The translations under genes were made by a program, and so were the position numbers. Positions 3,696 to 5,885 of a DNA stretch of 5,885 nucleotides are shown one piece after another (the stretch's first letter is position 1; every line of letters starts with the position of its first letter). This DNA is from Bacillota bacterium (GTDB taxonomy: Bacteria; Bacillota_A; Clostridia; Lachnospirales; Bianqueaceae), in contig JAFOIR010000098.1 of assembly GCA_017420625.1 (NCBI GenBank), positions 1-5,885 on the forward strand, in the 5' to 3' direction. Under the pieces are notes generated by a model that saw only the letters and a list, made by a program, of their open reading frames with translations, was not told the origin of the DNA and ran no database searches.

Positions 3696-5885
3696 ATGCA
3701 GAAACTTTCATTTAATCAAAACTGGCTGTTTGAGGGAAAATCCATCACCCTGCCGCATGACGCGCAGATCACGGAGAAACGAGGCGAAAAGACTTCCAAC
3801 GGCGGTCACGGCTATTTCCCGGGCGGCATTTATACCTATGAAAAGACATTTACTGCTCCTTCCGAATGGGAGAACAAGGATGTTCTCGTTGAATTTGAAG
3901 GCGTATATAAGAATACCACTGTCAGTCTGAACGGAAAAGAGCTTTGCTTCCATCCCTATGGTTATACAAGGTTTTTTGCAGCACTGGATGATCTGAAGAT
4001 CGGTGAGGCGAACACCATCACCGTAGTGGCTGACAACTCCAAACTCCCCAATTCCCGCTGGTATTCCGGTTCCGGTATCTATCGTCCTGTCTGGCTTTAT
4101 ATCTGTGAAAAAGGCGGACTTACTCCGGAAAGCGTAAAGATCAGTACGGAAAGCATCAGCCCCGCAGTCATTCGGATACAGTCTCTGATATCCATCAAAG
4201 CTGAGGTTGCTGGCCTTACGGGTGAAGGAACCGACTTTACACTGACGATTCCGGATGCCAGGCTCTGGAGCGCAGAGACCCCTAACCTTTATACGGCAAA
4301 GATCACAGCCGGCGAAGGAGATGAAACCGAAGTAACCTTCGGCATCCGGCAGATCACCTGGTCAAATAAGGGCCTGTTCATTAACGGGAAAGAGACCCTG
4401 TTAAGAGGTGGCTGTGTTCATCATGACAATGGTATTCTCGGTGCAGTTTCCCATGCTGAGAGCGAAGAACGCCGCGTCCGGATTTTGAAGGAAAACGGCT
4501 TCAATGCGATTCGGTCTTCCCACAATCCTGCTTCTACGGCCATGCTGGAAGCCTGCGACAAACTTGGTATGTACGTCATGGATGAGACCTTCGATATGTG
4601 GTACAACCGCAAAAATCCCTACGACTACGGTGTAGATTTTAACGAGTGGTGGGAACAGGATACTACCGCCATGGTGGAACGAGACTTCAATCATCCATCT
4701 GTAATTCTCTATTCCATTGGCAACGAAGTAGCTGAGCCCTGTGAAAAGAAGGGCATCGATACCGGACGGGCGATGGTGGATCTTTGTCACAAGCTTGATC
4801 CTTCCCGCCCTGTTACCTGCGGCACCAATCTGATGATCATCGGACGTGCAGCCAAAGGACAGGGAATCTATCAGGACGGTGAACAAAAGACCGGCGGCGG
4901 AAAAGGAAAGAAAGAGAAGGAAGGCCAGAACGCAAGCCTCATGTTCAACATCATCGCTTCCTTTGTCGGCTCCGGCATGAATAAGGGCGGCAACTCTCCC
5001 AAGATCGATGCGCTGACCACACCTTTCCTTGACAGCCTGGATATTGCAGGTTACAACTATGGTTCCGGTCGGTATCCACTGGAGGAAAAAGCCCATCCGA
5101 ACCGGGTGGTATTCGGCTCCGAGACCTTCCCGCAGGACATCTGGAAAAACTGGCAGATGGTAAAGAAATACCCCTATCTGGTGGGTGACTTCATGTGGAC
5201 AAGCTGGGATTACCTGGGTGAAGCCGGCATCGGTGCCTGGAGCTATACCGGCGGCATGCCGTTCAATCGCCCCTATCCGTGGGTTCTTGCAGGAGCCGGT
5301 GTCATTGATATTCTTGGCATTCCGGACGGAAGCTGCAAATATGCTTCCACCGTCTGGGGACTGGAGAATAACCCGGTAATCGCCGTACGACCGGTCAATC
5401 ATCCCGGTGTGCGTCCATCCAAATCGGTCTGGCGCGGTACAAACGCCATCATGTCCTGGAGCTGGGCCGGCTGCGAAGGAAACAAAGCAGAAGTCGAGGT
5501 TTATTCTGATCAGGCAGAAGTCGAACTGATCCTTAATGGTAAATCACTCGGACGGAAGAAAGTCAAGGAGTGTAAGACACTTTTCAGGATCAAATATGTA
5601 CCAGGTACGCTCACCGCTGTCGCTTATGATGCTGGCGGACGCGAAACAGGAAGAAGCGAACTAAGGTCAGCCGCTGCTTCCGCCGGAATTGTCGTTCGTC
5701 CGGAGAAGACAAAGGCAAAGCCCGGTGAGATCATTTATGTTCCTGTCAATATCGAAGGCTCGAATGGTATCGTAGAATCCAACGCCGACCGGAAACTTTC
5801 TGTCACGGCAGAAGGCGGTGAACTTCTGGCCTTCGGAAGCGCGAATCCCTGTACCGAAGAACAGTATCATTCCGGCAGCTTCACC
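3696..5885 (+). CDS. Glycoside hydrolase family 2, beta-galactosidase-type (3' partial)
   Basis: A retaining exo-glycosidase that should cleave the imported glycoside. The frame is open for 730 codons to the window edge. Domains: jelly-roll sugar-binding domain (about 1-140, with FPGGIYTYEKTF and WYSGSGIYR at 122-130), a short Ig-like domain (about 140-222), the TIM barrel (about 225-520) and a DUF4982-type Ig-like domain (about 598-658). A last domain (about 664 onward, LLAFGSANPCTEE) is typical of GH2 C-terminal domain 5. Barrel signatures include RGGCVHHDNG (237-246), R273-SSHNP, and HPSVILYSIGNE ending in the predicted acid/base E344. The predicted nucleophile is E476 in VFGSETFP, followed by MWTSWDYLG (500-508). 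The start has AGGAGG and begins MQKLSFNQNW, as the family does. No signal peptide, so cytoplasmic. A Lys/Gly-rich insertion lies between the two catalytic glutamates. Perhaps only some tens of residues are missing at the C-terminus. Substrate could be another beta-glycoside. Confidence 0.93.
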   Translation, partial: MQKLSFNQNWLFEGKSITLPHDAQITEKRGEKTSNGGHGYFPGGIYTYEKTFTAPSEWENKDVLVEFEGVYKNTTVSLNGKELCFHPYGYTRFFAALDDLKIGEANTITVVADNSKLPNSRWYSGSGIYRPVWLYICEKGGLTPESVKISTESISPAVIRIQSLISIKAEVAGLTGEGTDFTLTIPDARLWSAETPNLYTAKITAGEGDETEVTFGIRQITWSNKGLFINGKETLLRGGCVHHDNGILGAVSHAESEERRVRILKENGFNAIRSSHNPASTAMLEACDKLGMYVMDETFDMWYNRKNPYDYGVDFNEWWEQDTTAMVERDFNHPSVILYSIGNEVAEPCEKKGIDTGRAMVDLCHKLDPSRPVTCGTNLMIIGRAAKGQGIYQDGEQKTGGGKGKKEKEGQNASLMFNIIASFVGSGMNKGGNSPKIDALTTPFLDSLDIAGYNYGSGRYPLEEKAHPNRVVFGSETFPQDIWKNWQMVKKYPYLVGDFMWTSWDYLGEAGIGAWSYTGGMPFNRPYPWVLAGAGVIDILGIPDGSCKYASTVWGLENNPVIAVRPVNHPGVRPSKSVWRGTNAIMSWSWAGCEGNKAEVEVYSDQAEVELILNGKSLGRKKVKECKTLFRIKYVPGTLTAVAYDAGGRETGRSELRSAAASAGIVVRPEKTKAKPGEIIYVPVNIEGSNGIVESNADRKLSVTAEGGELLAFGSANPCTEEQYHSGSFT

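Noticed and set aside
3628..3930. 100-codon plus-strand frame starting in the hairpin loop
   Set aside because: It overlaps the GH2 start in another frame, has an Arg/Ser-rich low-information translation, and no ribosome site.
4605..4625. NRK in MWYNRKNPYDYG as the N-x-K carboxylate-binding motif of beta-glucuronidases
   Set aside because: That motif lies after the nucleophile in known glucuronidases. Here NRK precedes the acid/base glutamate and falls in a stretch common to GH2 beta-galactosidase-type enzymes. It does not support a glucuronidase call.
4401..5402. 333-codon open frame on the minus strand inside the GH2 gene
   Set aside because: It is antisense to the conserved barrel, including both catalytic motifs, with no recognisable domain. 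The plus-strand GH2 frame explains the region.

Overview
The window looks like chromosomal DNA of a Bacillota (Firmicutes) bacterium, probably a gut Clostridia or Erysipelotrichia relative. The reasons are strong AGGAGG-type ribosome binding sites, consensus-like -10 boxes with TG extensions, intrinsic terminators, and the mix of protein families. Base composition is roughly balanced. The organism assignment is inference; no rRNA or other taxonomic marker is present.

Layout, all on the plus strand: (1) 2-637, the C-terminal half of a MATE-family multidrug/metabolite exporter, cut by the left edge. (2) 638-746, an intergenic promoter region. (3) 747-2231, a complete 494-residue GPH (MelB-like) sugar:cation symporter. 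(4) 2232-2343, an intrinsic terminator followed by a promoter. (5) 2344-3558, a complete 404-residue AraC-family regulator with a long non-cupin N-terminal part. (6) 3559-3695, a promoter region with a hairpin. (7) 3696-5885, a glycoside hydrolase family 2 (beta-galactosidase-type) enzyme, open for 730 codons and running off the right edge.

Genes 3, 5 and 7 form a compact sugar-utilisation locus: import of a glycoside by cation symport, hydrolysis in the cytoplasm by a GH2 enzyme with no signal peptide, and a local AraC-type activator between them. The most notable signal is non-coding. A near-identical element (17 of 20 bases in the core, 22 of 28 with its upstream part) lies upstream of both the transporter and the hydrolase. 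In both places it ends exactly 20 bases before a good -10 box that has no good -35 box, while the 20 intervening bases are unrelated. This is the layout expected for a class-II activator site, and the AraC-family protein encoded between the two promoters is the obvious candidate to bind it. No copy is seen in front of the regulator itself, which has its own plausible sigma-A promoter.

The substrate cannot be read from the sequence. A beta-galactoside is the default guess for this GH2 architecture. I see no mobile element, CRISPR array, tRNA or rRNA.
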